This document shows positions 47,979 to 57,528 of a DNA stretch of 64,000 bases, piece by piece (the first letter of the stretch is position 1; every line of letters begins with the position of its first letter). Origin of the DNA: Planctomycetota bacterium (GTDB taxonomy: Bacteria; Planctomycetota; Planctomycetia; Pirellulales; UBA1268); assembly GCA_029978905.1 (NCBI GenBank), contig JAPOIM010000003.1, positions 59,441 through 123,440 on the forward strand. The letters run 5' to 3'. The position numbers and the translations under genes were made by a program. The notes beneath the pieces are model-generated. The model ran no database searches and was not told the origin of the DNA. It was given only the letters and a program-made list of their open reading frames with translations.

Positions 47979-50105
47979 TCAGAAGTTGGCGAAGAACTGG
48001 TTGCGGGTCTCGACGGTGGTCGCCACGCTTTGGAAGCCCCACTTGTTGGTCTGCATCATGCCACCGTCAACGATCGTTCCCACCCACACGCGGCCTCGGG
48101 CAAGTTCTGGGGCTGTGGCCACGCGACCAATAATGTCTTCACGGCCATCGCCGTCGGCATCGGCCACGCCGATGCCAGTCCAGACCACGTTGGGGTTCCA
48201 GTAGCCGATGTGCGTATTGCCTCGCAGGCCGTCAGTGGTGCTATTCGACAGCAGACCCCACCACTGGCCGATGTTGCTGCGAGCGACGATGTCGGCCTTA
48301 CCGTCACCATTAAAGTCGCCCACATTCACACTGCTCCAACTGACGGATGTTGACCAACCACCGAGGATGGAGTTGGTAAAGCCGACAGTGCCACTGTTGG
48401 CGGTCGCGAGATACCACGTCCCACTTGCGGCCCGGCCCGCGATATCCGTGCGGCCATCGCCGTTGAAGTCGCCCGACAAAATATCGTCGGTGAAGTTGAG
48501 GGTTGGTGACCACGTCCCGAGCGTCTTGCTCTCCCAACCGCCAGTAGACTTCCCAACCAGGCCGACCCAGGTCCCTGTGGTGCTCAGGCCAGCGATGTCG
48601 GTCTGCTCGTCACCGTCAAAGTCGCCGGTCTGGATCGACTTGAAGTCAAGCGTCGGAGCCCAAGCACCCATGCGGGAGTTGGTAAAGCCGATTGAGTCGC
48701 TCTTTGCGAGGCCGGCCCACCAGACGTTGTTCGAGGAGATTCCGGCGACGTCGTCGCGGCCGTCGCCGTTAAAATCGCCGACCACATACTCCACGATGTT
48801 CAGGCTGGGTTTCCAGTAGATCATCAGTTTTGGAGCGGCTGCGGTGCCATCGCCGTTATTGATCGAAGCCCACCACTGCCCAATGCTCGTGCGGCCTGCG
48901 ACATCCGTGAGGCCATCGCCGTTAAAGTCACCTTCGAGGACGGCGTCCCACTGCACGGTCGAGTTCCAGACGGCAAACGTGCTCTGGGTGAACTCCACGC
49001 CGTCGCTGTGCTGGAGCAGCCAGAGGCCGTTGGAGGTGAAGGTCATCACGTCTTCGAGCGCCGGAGCCGCTGCTCCACCGGAGACGTTGACGTTGAAAGT
49101 GAGCTCTTTGAACGAAGCATCAACCACGCTCGTCGCCCGCACGGTGATCGCTGCTGTGCCCGAGAACTGGCCCGGGGTGAGTACGAGGTTTGTCCCATCC
49201 AGCGACGCCGTGACGATGTTCACGGCGCTGCTCGAAACGGTGTAGATGTTTTCTGAGCCGCGTTTGATCGAGGTGAAGGTGAGGAAGTCTTCGGGCCGAA
49301 CGATATTGGCATTTTCTGCCGGTGAGTTCCAAAGCGGCAGCTCACCAAGAGCGGAATCGCCGTAGTAGGTCGTCGCGTCGTAAACCTGGGCTTCACCCAA
49401 AGCGCCGACGGCATCCATGCCCGCACCAAGCACCCGACCAAACGCGGTAAATCCACCGTTCTGCGCGTCGAGGTTGGCCGAGTTGTCATTCATGTTGAAG
49501 AACCACTGGTTGGTCGCACTGTCAGGCAGACCACCGAGTTTGGCCATCGCGATGGTGCCGAAGACATTGGAGTTGCCCGGCTCATTGGCCACGGTGGGGC
49601 CCTGCGGAACCAGCGTGGGGTTGCTGCCGACTTGATCGGCTGGCTTGGTGGGGGCGTAGTACCCGCCTCCCTGGACAACGAAGTCGAGCACCGAGCGGTG
49701 GATCATCGAGCCGTCGTAGGTGCCGGCATCGACGTACGAGAGGAAGTTCGCCGCGGTCAGCGGTGTGGTCCGGGTGCGGGCGGGGCCTGCTTTGTCAAAC
49801 AACTCGACGTAGAACGTGGTCTCGCTGACAACGCTGTTGTTCGTGAACTCGACGACCGTGCCGGTGACGGCCGTTTCGTCGAAGTAGTCGGTGAGGTCGA
49901 GTTTTGTGGCGGTGTCGCCACTGGTCAGCGACTGTGCGGTGATCGGCGCGAGCACGTCGACTGCCAAGAGCGCGCGCGACTCCAGCCGTTCCACGTTTGC
50001 GGCCCCTCGGGTGCGCTGCCGCCTGCGGCGTGGCTGCCGACGAGGCGCTGCGCTGGTTGTAGGGCGAGACAGACCGTCCGACAGCCAGGAAAGGGCGCTG
50101 AACAT
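47979..50105 (-). CDS. secreted cyclophilin-type peptidyl-prolyl isomerase with LEPR-like motif and FG-GAP repeats
   Basis: NVERLESRALLAVDV; cyclophilin core FYVELFDKAGPARTRTTPLTAANFLSYVDAGTYDGSMIHRSVLDFVVQGGGY...GTIAMAKLGGLPDSATNQWFFNMNDN; then FNGDGRTDIAGR repeats. Confidence 0.9.
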   Translation of the reverse strand: MFSALSWLSDGLSRPTTSAAPRRQPRRRRQRTRGAANVERLESRALLAVDVLAPITAQSLTSGDTATKLDLTDYFDETAVTGTVVEFTNNSVVSETTFYVELFDKAGPARTRTTPLTAANFLSYVDAGTYDGSMIHRSVLDFVVQGGGYYAPTKPADQVGSNPTLVPQGPTVANEPGNSNVFGTIAMAKLGGLPDSATNQWFFNMNDNSANLDAQNGGFTAFGRVLGAGMDAVGALGEAQVYDATTYYGDSALGELPLWNSPAENANIVRPEDFLTFTSIKRGSENIYTVSSSAVNIVTASLDGTNLVLTPGQFSGTAAITVRATSVVDASFKELTFNVNVSGGAAAPALEDVMTFTSNGLWLLQHSDGVEFTQSTFAVWNSTVQWDAVLEGDFNGDGLTDVAGRTSIGQWWASINNGDGTAAAPKLMIYWKPSLNIVEYVVGDFNGDGRDDVAGISSNNVWWAGLAKSDSIGFTNSRMGAWAPTLDFKSIQTGDFDGDEQTDIAGLSTTGTWVGLVGKSTGGWESKTLGTWSPTLNFTDDILSGDFNGDGRTDIAGRAASGTWYLATANSGTVGFTNSILGGWSTSVSWSSVNVGDFNGDGKADIVARSNIGQWWGLLSNSTTDGLRGNTHIGYWNPNVVWTGIGVADADGDGREDIIGRVATAPELARGRVWVGTIVDGGMMQTNKWGFQSVATTVETRNQFFANF

Positions 50106-50295
50106 GAAAGACCTCGTTAAAGAAAGTTTCGGCAGCTGTTGCCGAACTGCTGTGTCCGCACGGAAATGGAGAGTCTGGTACGATCGGCCGCACTCGGACA
50201 ACTCGCCCCTGGTGCGCAGTATTTGTCCTTCTACGGTTGCCGTCAACGAATGGTTCGCTGCCGGAAGCGTGTTTTCAGGAAGGAGGCTGGCTGCC

Positions 50296-51636
50296 GTGAA
50301 GGTCGGTGTCTGGTGTGCCTACGGAAAAACCCTCTCGTTGACCGATGGAATTGGTGTTTTTGCCCACTGTCTGGCGAAATACCTGGCGCACTCACCTCGT
50401 GTCAACGGGGTTGTGCTGGCGATTCATGCGGGAGATGAGGAGGTCGTCGCAGAGACCGTGGCTGCCGGGGGGGGCAAGATTCAAAGTGTCTCCTTACAGA
50501 CACTTTCTTTTACCCAGCGGTGGCGGCGAAAACGGCTCCGCTGGCGGCATCGTTCCCTCAGCAATCGGCTTGCGATGCTGGGCTGTTCGGGCGAACTGGG
50601 GGGAGGACCTCGGGCAGAGCGACTCGCGGCCCAACTAAACGAGACGGAGGCCCTCACCGCGCAGGTGCTCGCTCAGCAGCCTGTCAGCGCTCCCTCGGTG
50701 GTGGCGGATCCTGCCAGTGGGGGGTGCGATATCTGGGTGCTCCCCCACGTCTCGGTGGAGCGGGCTTTCCCGTCGGCCACGCTGGTGATGATTCATGACA
50801 TGGTGCCACTGCGTGAGCGGGGGTTGGTTAAGCCGCATGATCTCGCGTCGTTTCGGCGACGGTCGCAGGCAGTCGCCAACCGCTCGACCTTGATCGGGTG
50901 CATGTCGGAGACGATTCGCGACGGCGATATTGTCGGTCTGCTCGGCTGCCCAGCTGCAAAGGTCCGCGTAGTACCTCCGGCCGTTCCGGACGACATTGGG
51001 TTTGCGGGGGCCTCTGACGCGGCCAGATCCGTGACGGCAGAGCCTCCGTTGCCTGAGAGTGTGAAGGCACCCTATCTGCTCTACCCAGCCGCGTTTCGCT
51101 CCTACAAAAACCACGAACTGCTGATCGCGAGTCTGCCGCTCCTCGATGCCCAAGGGCTTCCGCGGCTGCAGCTGGTGTTCACCGGCGAGGCCCCACTGCC
51201 CAAGGATCTCGCCGAACGCGCTGCGGCCTTGGGGGTGACTGATCGTGTGGTGACGCTTGGCCGCGTGGATCGCTCGGTGCTTGAGCAGCTGTACCGCTCG
51301 GCCGCGGCTACGGTGGTGCCATCGCGGCATGAGCAGGGTTCGTTTCCGGTGCTTGAGGCACTCGCGTGCGGTTGTCCCGTGGCAGTGTCAGACATCCCCA
51401 GCCTCCGCGAGGCGTTTGGCCCCCTTACTCGTGCGATGCCCTTTTTTGATCCGGCCTCCCCCGCTTCCTTCGTCGAGGCGGTGGCTGGACTGCTGCGAGA
51501 TCCGCAAGCTGCCCGTGCCGCGCAAGCCACGGGCTTTCGTGAGCTGCGAGGTCGCAGCTGGAGCGAGGCTGCTGACGAATGGGTCGACGTGTTTGTCGAG
51601 GCGATCCGCATCCATGAGCAGGCCGCGACCGAATAA
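50296..51636 (+). CDS. glycosyltransferase family 4-type, GTG start
   Basis: VKVGVWCAYGKTLSLTDGIGVFAHCLAKYL; YLLYPAAFRSYKNHELLIASLPLL; VVPSRHEQGSFPVLEALACGCPVAVSDIPSLREAFG. Confidence 0.88.
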   Translation: MKVGVWCAYGKTLSLTDGIGVFAHCLAKYLAHSPRVNGVVLAIHAGDEEVVAETVAAGGGKIQSVSLQTLSFTQRWRRKRLRWRHRSLSNRLAMLGCSGELGGGPRAERLAAQLNETEALTAQVLAQQPVSAPSVVADPASGGCDIWVLPHVSVERAFPSATLVMIHDMVPLRERGLVKPHDLASFRRRSQAVANRSTLIGCMSETIRDGDIVGLLGCPAAKVRVVPPAVPDDIGFAGASDAARSVTAEPPLPESVKAPYLLYPAAFRSYKNHELLIASLPLLDAQGLPRLQLVFTGEAPLPKDLAERAAALGVTDRVVTLGRVDRSVLEQLYRSAAATVVPSRHEQGSFPVLEALACGCPVAVSDIPSLREAFGPLTRAMPFFDPASPASFVEAVAGLLRDPQAARAAQATGFRELRGRSWSEAADEWVDVFVEAIRIHEQAATE

Positions 51637-51716
51637 CCGGCGCCATTCGGTGCTCGCGAGGTGAGCGGGGACAAAGTCCGTGGCATAATTGCAGCACCAC
51701 TGGAGAAGAGACTCAG

Positions 51717-52013
51717 ATGCCAAGCCCCACCTGTCCCCTCGACGTCGGCAAGACCGTCGATCTGTATTTCATGGAGCATCGGGCCAAGCTGCTCGATATC
51801 GCTGCCTTCCTCGACAGGCTCGATCGCAGCAGTGGTGGGCCGGCGGACGATGTCCGTATTCGTGCCCTCAAGCAGGTCATTCCCCTGCTGATTGACGGCC
51901 AGGGGAATCGGACCCAACGCATCCTCGAACGCTTGAGCGATCACACCTCAGAGCCCATTCCTGCGGCGCATACCAAGGCGGCGATTGGGGTGGATCCCCA
52001 CGGCGACTACTGA
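51717..52013 (+). CDS. small conserved-looking hypothetical protein (98 aa)
   Basis: [41 protein letters not shown]...; 31 nt upstream of the TatD-like gene, same strand. Confidence 0.65.
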   Translation: MPSPTCPLDVGKTVDLYFMEHRAKLLDIAAFLDRLDRSSGGPADDVRIRALKQVIPLLIDGQGNRTQRILERLSDHTSEPIPAAHTKAAIGVDPHGDY

Positions 52014-52044
52014 GCCACGCTCCTTCCAAAAGAAACACAAAACC

Positions 52045-52875
52045 ATGGCCTACATCGATCCTCACATTCACATGGTCAGCCGCACGACCGACGACTACCG
52101 CCGCATGGCGGAGGCCGGCTGCGTGGCCATCACTGAGCCAGCCTTCTGGGCAGGCTTTGACCGTTCCAGCCCCGCCGCCTTCGCCGACTACTTTCGGCAG
52201 CTGACGCAGGTGGAGCCGAAGCGAGCCGCGGCCTACGGCATCGATCACTACTGCTGGCTGTGCATCAATCCAAAGGAGGCCGAGGATCCGGTCTTCGCTC
52301 GCGAGGTGATTGCCCTCGTGCCGGAGTTTCTCAAAGCTGACAACGTGCTGGGAATCGGCGAGATTGGCCTCAACAAGAACTCAAAGAACGAGATGGCGAT
52401 TCTGGAAGAGCAGATCGAGCTCGCCAAACAGCACAACCAGATGATCCTCGTCCACACGCCGCATCTGGAAGACAAGCTCAAGGGCACTCGTCTCACGATG
52501 GATGCGCTGAAGAATGCCGACGTCGATCCAGGGCGGGTGCTGATCGATCATGTCGAAGAGCACACGGTGGCCGAGGTGCTCGATCGTGGCTTCTGGGCAG
52601 GGATGACGCTCTACCCAGACAGCAAGTGCACGCCGCAGCGTGCGGTCGACATCATTGAGTGTTTTGGCAACGAGCGGATCTGGATCAACTCTGCCGGCGA
52701 CTGGGGGCCAAGCGATCCGTTGAGCGTGCCGAAGTGCCATCGCGAGATGCACCGACGCGGCCACGGCCCCTCACTGGCGGAGAAAATCAGCCTCCACAAT
52801 CCGATCGCTTTCCTCAGCCAGAGCAGCGCGTTTAAGCCGCCTTGCGAGGCTGCGCGACCGACGGTGTCGGCGTGA
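52045..52875 (+). CDS. TatD-like metal-dependent hydrolase (possibly EboC-related)
   Basis: [49 protein letters not shown]-type [32 protein letters not shown]. Confidence 0.85.
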   Translation: MAYIDPHIHMVSRTTDDYRRMAEAGCVAITEPAFWAGFDRSSPAAFADYFRQLTQVEPKRAAAYGIDHYCWLCINPKEAEDPVFAREVIALVPEFLKADNVLGIGEIGLNKNSKNEMAILEEQIELAKQHNQMILVHTPHLEDKLKGTRLTMDALKNADVDPGRVLIDHVEEHTVAEVLDRGFWAGMTLYPDSKCTPQRAVDIIECFGNERIWINSAGDWGPSDPLSVPKCHREMHRRGHGPSLAEKISLHNPIAFLSQSSAFKPPCEAARPTVSA

Positions 52876-54034
52876 TCCGGTGCACCTGGGCCGCGATCCG
52901 GCGGTTGAGGTGCGACCGGCCGATGTCGCGAATGCTGCTGCAGATCCGCAGCACGTCTGCGTCGGTGAGCTGCGGGTAGGTGGGGAGCATGATCCCCAGG
53001 GCCCCGAGCCGGTCGGTGACAGGCAACACGGCGTGCCGCTTTTTGGCCGACTGGCGGTAGGGCGGCAGGCGATGGATCGGGATAAACATCGGCCGAGAGT
53101 CGATCTCACGTTCTTTGAGCGCGGCGGCAAGGTCGTCGCGGCGGCAGCCAAACGTGGTTGGATCGATCAGGCAGGAAAACATCCAGGGTGCCGACTCGGC
53201 CCAGGGGGCATCCTGGCGAATCGCGATGCCGGGCACGTCTGCGAGTTCTTCGGCGTACATCCGCACGATCGCCTGTCGGCGAGCGATGATGCCGTCGCGA
53301 CGCTCCATCTGGGCACAGAGGATCGCTGCAGCGACATTCGTGAGGCGGTAGTTGTAGCCCACGATCGGAAAGTGGTACCGCTTTTGCGGATCCATCCCCT
53401 GGCCGCGAAGCAGTGCCATGCGGTGACGGAGCGCCTCGTCGTTGCAGGTGACCGCGCCTCCTTCACCGGAGGTGAGAATCTTGTTGCCAAAAAACGAGAA
53501 GGTTCCCACGGTGCCCAGGCTCCCGCACATCCGCCCCTTGTAGCTGGCGAAGGTCGCTTCCGCGGCATCTTCCACCACCCACAGACCATGCGTGACCGCG
53601 AGCTTCATGATCGGGTCCATGTCGGCCGGATGGCCGAGCAGGTGCACGGGAATGATGCCTTTGGTCTTGGGCGTGATCGCGGCTTCAATCTGGGATGGGT
53701 CGAGGCACCAGGTTGCGGGATCGATGTCCACGAAGATCGGTTCAGCACCGCAGTAGCGAACGGCGTTGGCGGTCGCGATGTAGGTCATCGACGGCACGAT
53801 GACTTCGTCGCCTTGCCCTAAACCGAGGGCGGCCAGGGCCAGGTGCAACGCGGTGGTCCCGCTGGTCGTTCCGAGCGCAAAGCGGCAGTCCGACGCGACG
53901 GCAAACTCTTCCTCAAATCGGTCGAGAAACGCCCCCGTGGAGGATATCCAGGTGCTCGCCACCGCTTCGGACGCATATCGAGTTTCGAGCTCGGACAGGT
54001 CGGGCATCGAGACCGGTATGAACGAAGGCTTCAT
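52832..54034 (-). CDS. DegT/DnrJ/EryC1/StrS-family PLP aminotransferase
   Basis: [103 protein letters not shown]. Confidence 0.96.
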   Translation of the reverse strand: MKPSFIPVSMPDLSELETRYASEAVASTWISSTGAFLDRFEEEFAVASDCRFALGTTSGTTALHLALAALGLGQGDEVIVPSMTYIATANAVRYCGAEPIFVDIDPATWCLDPSQIEAAITPKTKGIIPVHLLGHPADMDPIMKLAVTHGLWVVEDAAEATFASYKGRMCGSLGTVGTFSFFGNKILTSGEGGAVTCNDEALRHRMALLRGQGMDPQKRYHFPIVGYNYRLTNVAAAILCAQMERRDGIIARRQAIVRMYAEELADVPGIAIRQDAPWAESAPWMFSCLIDPTTFGCRRDDLAAALKEREIDSRPMFIPIHRLPPYRQSAKKRHAVLPVTDRLGALGIMLPTYPQLTDADVLRICSSIRDIGRSHLNRRIAAQVHRITPTPSVAQPRKAA

Positions 54035-54057
54035 CGGGGTGTATTCCTCTCAGGCCA

Positions 54058-54621
54058 TCAGGCGACGCGTGAACGGTTGGACCAGGCCGGAGCAACCTGG
54101 AGCTGACTCTTCGCGGCGAGCGTGGCGACACCGAGCCATTCCGCTTCGCCGTGTGGGGTGAAGGTGTAGCCGAGAGACTCGTAGAGCTTCACGGCGGCCT
54201 GGTTGTGGCGGTAGACCTTCAGTCGCACCCGCTCCGCACCGCGGCCGATGGCCACGCGGTGCAGGTGCTGCATGAACTGTCGAGCAATACCACGCCCTCG
54301 GTGCTCGGGGTGAACCGCAATCCCGAGGCTTGGCACTTCAAATCCCTCCGCCCAGCCGCGGAGCATGCCGTAGGCCACAAGGCGGCCACTGCCAATGTCC
54401 TGCGACACGTGATACTCGTCTCGATTGGCGAGCACGGTGTGGCAACAGGCGTGGTGCTGCGTGAGTGAGAGGGCCGCTTCGCTGGTCAGAGGATGCGGGT
54501 GGAAGAGGCGGTGGTCGTGGTGTTCGCACAGCGCGGCAAACAGCGAGGCCAACTCACCAGCGTCGGCGGGCGCGAGCCGGCGGCACTGCAGCGTTCCGTC
54601 GTGGCTGGTGGTGACGAGCAT
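54058..54621 (-). CDS. GNAT-family N-acetyltransferase
   Basis: VPSLGIAVHPEHRGRGIARQFMQHLHRVAIGRGAERVRLKVYRHNQAAVKLYESLGYTF. Confidence 0.9.
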   Translation of the reverse strand: MLVTTSHDGTLQCRRLAPADAGELASLFAALCEHHDHRLFHPHPLTSEAALSLTQHHACCHTVLANRDEYHVSQDIGSGRLVAYGMLRGWAEGFEVPSLGIAVHPEHRGRGIARQFMQHLHRVAIGRGAERVRLKVYRHNQAAVKLYESLGYTFTPHGEAEWLGVATLAAKSQLQVAPAWSNRSRVA

Positions 54622-54756
54622 GGTTGCCGGGAGCCGTCGGGGTGACAGCCTGCTTGGAAGATGGCGAGTCCCTGGGAGGTTGGGGACTGTAGCCATCCCG
54701 GCGGTTTCGATGCCAGAGCGTTTTTTGCCCGCGTTATTCGGGGAAAAACAAGCAAA

Positions 54757-54948
54757 TCAACCCTTCTGAGGGGGCTTTGGCTTGGCGAGCACATCGAGCG
54801 ACACGAAGCCGTCGCTCCCGGCTGGGCCGTCGTGCGTGACGCCAGCACAGGGAGGGGCCCAGAGCCGCTGCCAGAGCGAACGGCTCAGCCAGATCCCGGC
54901 GGCGGCCACCACCGCCAAGGCAATCACGTTTTGCACGAACGTGTTCAT
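54757..54948 (-). CDS. short single-TM protein downstream of feoB (FeoB-associated small protein type)
   Basis: MNTFVQNVIALAVVAAAGIWLSRSLWQRLWAPPCAGVTHDG...; 27 nt downstream of feoB on the same strand; only one Cys. Confidence 0.55.
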   Translation of the reverse strand: MNTFVQNVIALAVVAAAGIWLSRSLWQRLWAPPCAGVTHDGPAGSDGFVSLDVLAKPKPPQKG

Positions 54949-54975
54949 ACGCGTGAGCCGGACAAGCGAGCGGAG

Positions 54976-57108
54976 TTAACCACGCAGCAGCAGGGTACCA
55001 AGCTGATAGGTGAGCAGTGCCCCCAGCCAAGCCAGGCCGGTCATGTAGCTGAAGGTGACCACCGGCCACACCCAGCTGCCGGTCTCCTTGCCAATCACCA
55101 CCAGCGTGCTTGCACACTGCGCGCAGAGGGCGAAGAAGACCATGATCGAGAGGGCGACCGGGAGTGTGAACACAGGCCGCTGCGTGCCATCCCAGGTGGC
55201 GGCCCGCATCCGACGAATGAGCATGTTGGACCCTTCTTCCTCACCTGGGTCCACCTCACCGAGGTTGTAGATCACGCCAAGCGTGCCCAGCACGACTTCT
55301 CGTGCCGGAAAGCTGGCAATCGCCGCACAGCCGATACGCCAGTCCCAGCCCAGCGGACGCACGACCGGCTCGATCAGCCGACCGGCCTGTCCCAGGAAAC
55401 TCTGGCGGCTCGCCGCACCGCGTCGGGCGGCATCGAGCCCTTCGTCGGTTTCCAGCAGGGCCAGTTCCTCGGTGAGTTGTTTCTGCAGGCCGCGAGAGGC
55501 CTCGTCGTCGCTCGTGGCGAAGGCATCGAGCTGGGCGGAGAGTTGGGCCTTGTGTTCGGTGACATCGGCCTCGATCGAGGCCGCGTTGTACGGATAACTC
55601 GCAAGCGCCCAGACAACGATGCTCACGGCCACGATCAGCGTGCCTGCACTGGAGAGAAACGACCAGCAGGCTTCGCGAACCCGTTCGAGCACGACCATCG
55701 GCTGCGGCCAACGCCAGCCCGGCAGTTCCATCAGAAACGGCTGCGAAGGTCCGCGGAAGATTGTCTGCGAGAGGATGCCCGCCACGGCCGCAGCCACCAC
55801 CACCCCCAGGGCGTACATGCTGGCGAGCACCACCGCGGGAAGCCGCAGCCAGGAGAGCCCTGCCACCGGGGTGTTTGGCACAAACGCCGCGGTGAGCAGC
55901 ACATACACCGGAAGCCGTGCCGAGCAGCTCATCAGAGGTGCGACGAGGATGGTCAGGAGTCGGTCGCGTCGGTTCTCGATGGTGCGGGTGGCCATGATGC
56001 CCGGAATCGCGCACGCGAAACTCGAAAGCAGCGGAATGAACGAGCGTCCGCTGAGGCCCACGCCAACAAGCAGACGATCCATCAGGTAGGCCGCGCGTGC
56101 GAGATAGCCACAGCCTTCCAGCACCGCAACGAAGAGAAACAGCAGCGCGATCTGTGGCAGGAAGACCACAACCCCCCCCACGCCAGCCACCACGCCATCG
56201 ACGAGCAGCGAGCGGATCGCGCCTTCGGGAAGTCGTTCGTCGAGGAATGCCGCGACACCATCCACAGCCCCTGAGAAGAGGTCCATGATCGGAGCGGCCG
56301 CCCAGAAGATCGAGGTAAACACCGTGAGCATCACCGCCACAAACACGACGGTGCCGGCCACGCGGTGGGTGAGCACGGCGTCGATCCGCTCTTCGAGCGA
56401 CCAGCCAGCACGTGCCGAACGGGTGACCACGCCGTCGAGGATCTGTTCGATCCATCGGTAGCGAGCCATCGCCTCGACCGCTGCAGGGGAGTGGCCCTGC
56501 GGGTCTTCGATATCGCCAAGCTGGACCGCGGGCGCCGGGGGCGGGGAGCGGTGGGTGGCTTCGGCAATCGCGTCGGCAAGTTCTTCGAGACCCTCACGCT
56601 CGGGCGCGATGACCGGAATGACCGGGCAGCCAAGCCGGGCGGCCAGTTCGGCATGATCGATGGTGATCCCGCGGTCTGCAGCCAGATCGACCAAGGTCAA
56701 CGCGACCACCACCGGAAGGTCGAGGGCAAGTGCCTGGCTGACGAGGTAGCAGTTTCGCTCAAGGCTTGTGGCATCGGCGAGCACCACGAGGCAGTCGATC
56801 GACGGACTCCCCTCCTGGCGGCCTTCCAGCACCGCCATGGCCACTTGCTCATCCGGGCTGCGGGGGACGAGGCTGTAGATTCCCGGCAGGTCGATCAGTT
56901 CGATCTGTTTGCCGGCACGCGAGAAGCGACCGCGCTTCTCCTCAACCGTCACCCCTGGGTAGTTGCCAACCCGCGTTGGGATGCCAGCGAGGGCGGTAAA
57001 GAGCGTGCTCTTCCCAGTGTTCGGGTTTCCCAGAAGGGCGACCACCAGCGGTGTCTCTGGCCCACCGTCATTGGTGGCCCCGACGGCTGGAACATGCTGA
57101 GACGACAT
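54976..57108 (-). CDS. feoB: ferrous iron transporter FeoB
   Basis: VVALLGNPNTGKSTLFTALAGIPTRVGNYPGVTVEEKRG; LIDLPGIYSL; SFACAIPGIMATRTIENRRDRLLTILVAPLMSCSARLPVYVLL. Confidence 0.98.
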   Translation of the reverse strand: MSSQHVPAVGATNDGGPETPLVVALLGNPNTGKSTLFTALAGIPTRVGNYPGVTVEEKRGRFSRAGKQIELIDLPGIYSLVPRSPDEQVAMAVLEGRQEGSPSIDCLVVLADATSLERNCYLVSQALALDLPVVVALTLVDLAADRGITIDHAELAARLGCPVIPVIAPEREGLEELADAIAEATHRSPPPAPAVQLGDIEDPQGHSPAAVEAMARYRWIEQILDGVVTRSARAGWSLEERIDAVLTHRVAGTVVFVAVMLTVFTSIFWAAAPIMDLFSGAVDGVAAFLDERLPEGAIRSLLVDGVVAGVGGVVVFLPQIALLFLFVAVLEGCGYLARAAYLMDRLLVGVGLSGRSFIPLLSSFACAIPGIMATRTIENRRDRLLTILVAPLMSCSARLPVYVLLTAAFVPNTPVAGLSWLRLPAVVLASMYALGVVVAAAVAGILSQTIFRGPSQPFLMELPGWRWPQPMVVLERVREACWSFLSSAGTLIVAVSIVVWALASYPYNAASIEADVTEHKAQLSAQLDAFATSDDEASRGLQKQLTEELALLETDEGLDAARRGAASRQSFLGQAGRLIEPVVRPLGWDWRIGCAAIASFPAREVVLGTLGVIYNLGEVDPGEEEGSNMLIRRMRAATWDGTQRPVFTLPVALSIMVFFALCAQCASTLVVIGKETGSWVWPVVTFSYMTGLAWLGALLTYQLGTLLLRG

Positions 57109-57109
57109 C

Positions 57110-57367
57110 TCAGACCCCGGCGAGTGCGACCTGGGCAGCCTCGACGACCTCCACCTCGATCCGGGCCGCTTCACGGCGGCGGATGGAGAGACGGTATCCG
57201 CGGAGCTCAAGTTCGATCGGATCGCCCAGGGGAGCCGAACCCACCACGCGGAGCGTCAGGCCTGGGGTGAGGCCCATCTCAAGCAGCCTCAGGGTGGCGG
57301 GGTCGTCACCCACCACACGTGAAACGCGTGCAGACCAGCCGACAGGAACGCGGTCGAGCGACGTCAT
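57110..57367 (-). CDS. feoA: FeoA-domain protein
   Basis: ATLRLLEMGLTPGLTLRVVGSAPLGDPIELELRGYRLSIRRREAARIEV; immediately upstream of feoB. Confidence 0.92.
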   Translation of the reverse strand: MTSLDRVPVGWSARVSRVVGDDPATLRLLEMGLTPGLTLRVVGSAPLGDPIELELRGYRLSIRRREAARIEVEVVEAAQVALAGV

Positions 57368-57411
57368 CGAGGGGCCTCTGGAGCCAAGGGATGTTGCACG
57401 ATTCTGTTCTT

Positions 57412-57428
57412 TTGAGAATCATTCTCAA
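57412..57428. promoter_or_regulatory. Fur-box-like operator
   Basis: ttgagaatcattctcaa, a perfect inverted repeat around a central base, matching the 7-1-7 TGAGAATNATTCTCA Fur consensus style; 44 nt upstream of feoA. Confidence 0.85.
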
Positions 57429-57498
57429 CAACTCCTCTACTATAGATGCTCCGGGGCGCAAAGCAACGCTGTGCACCGATTCCCTAGCCGGGCTGTGC

Positions 57499-57525
57499 CC
57501 CTCCCGGCCTCGCGGAGGGTTTTTT
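57499..57525 (+). promoter_or_regulatory. terminator-like hairpin overlapping the bioD ribosome-binding site
   Basis: CCCTCC-cggcctcgc-GGAGGG followed by six T's; ends 3 nt before the bioD ATG at 57529; GGAGG is the likely SD. Confidence 0.5.
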
Positions 57526-57528
57526 CGG

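Noticed and set aside
54661-56274. 537-aa plus-strand ORF
   Set aside because: Antisense to feoB; low-complexity Arg/His-rich text.
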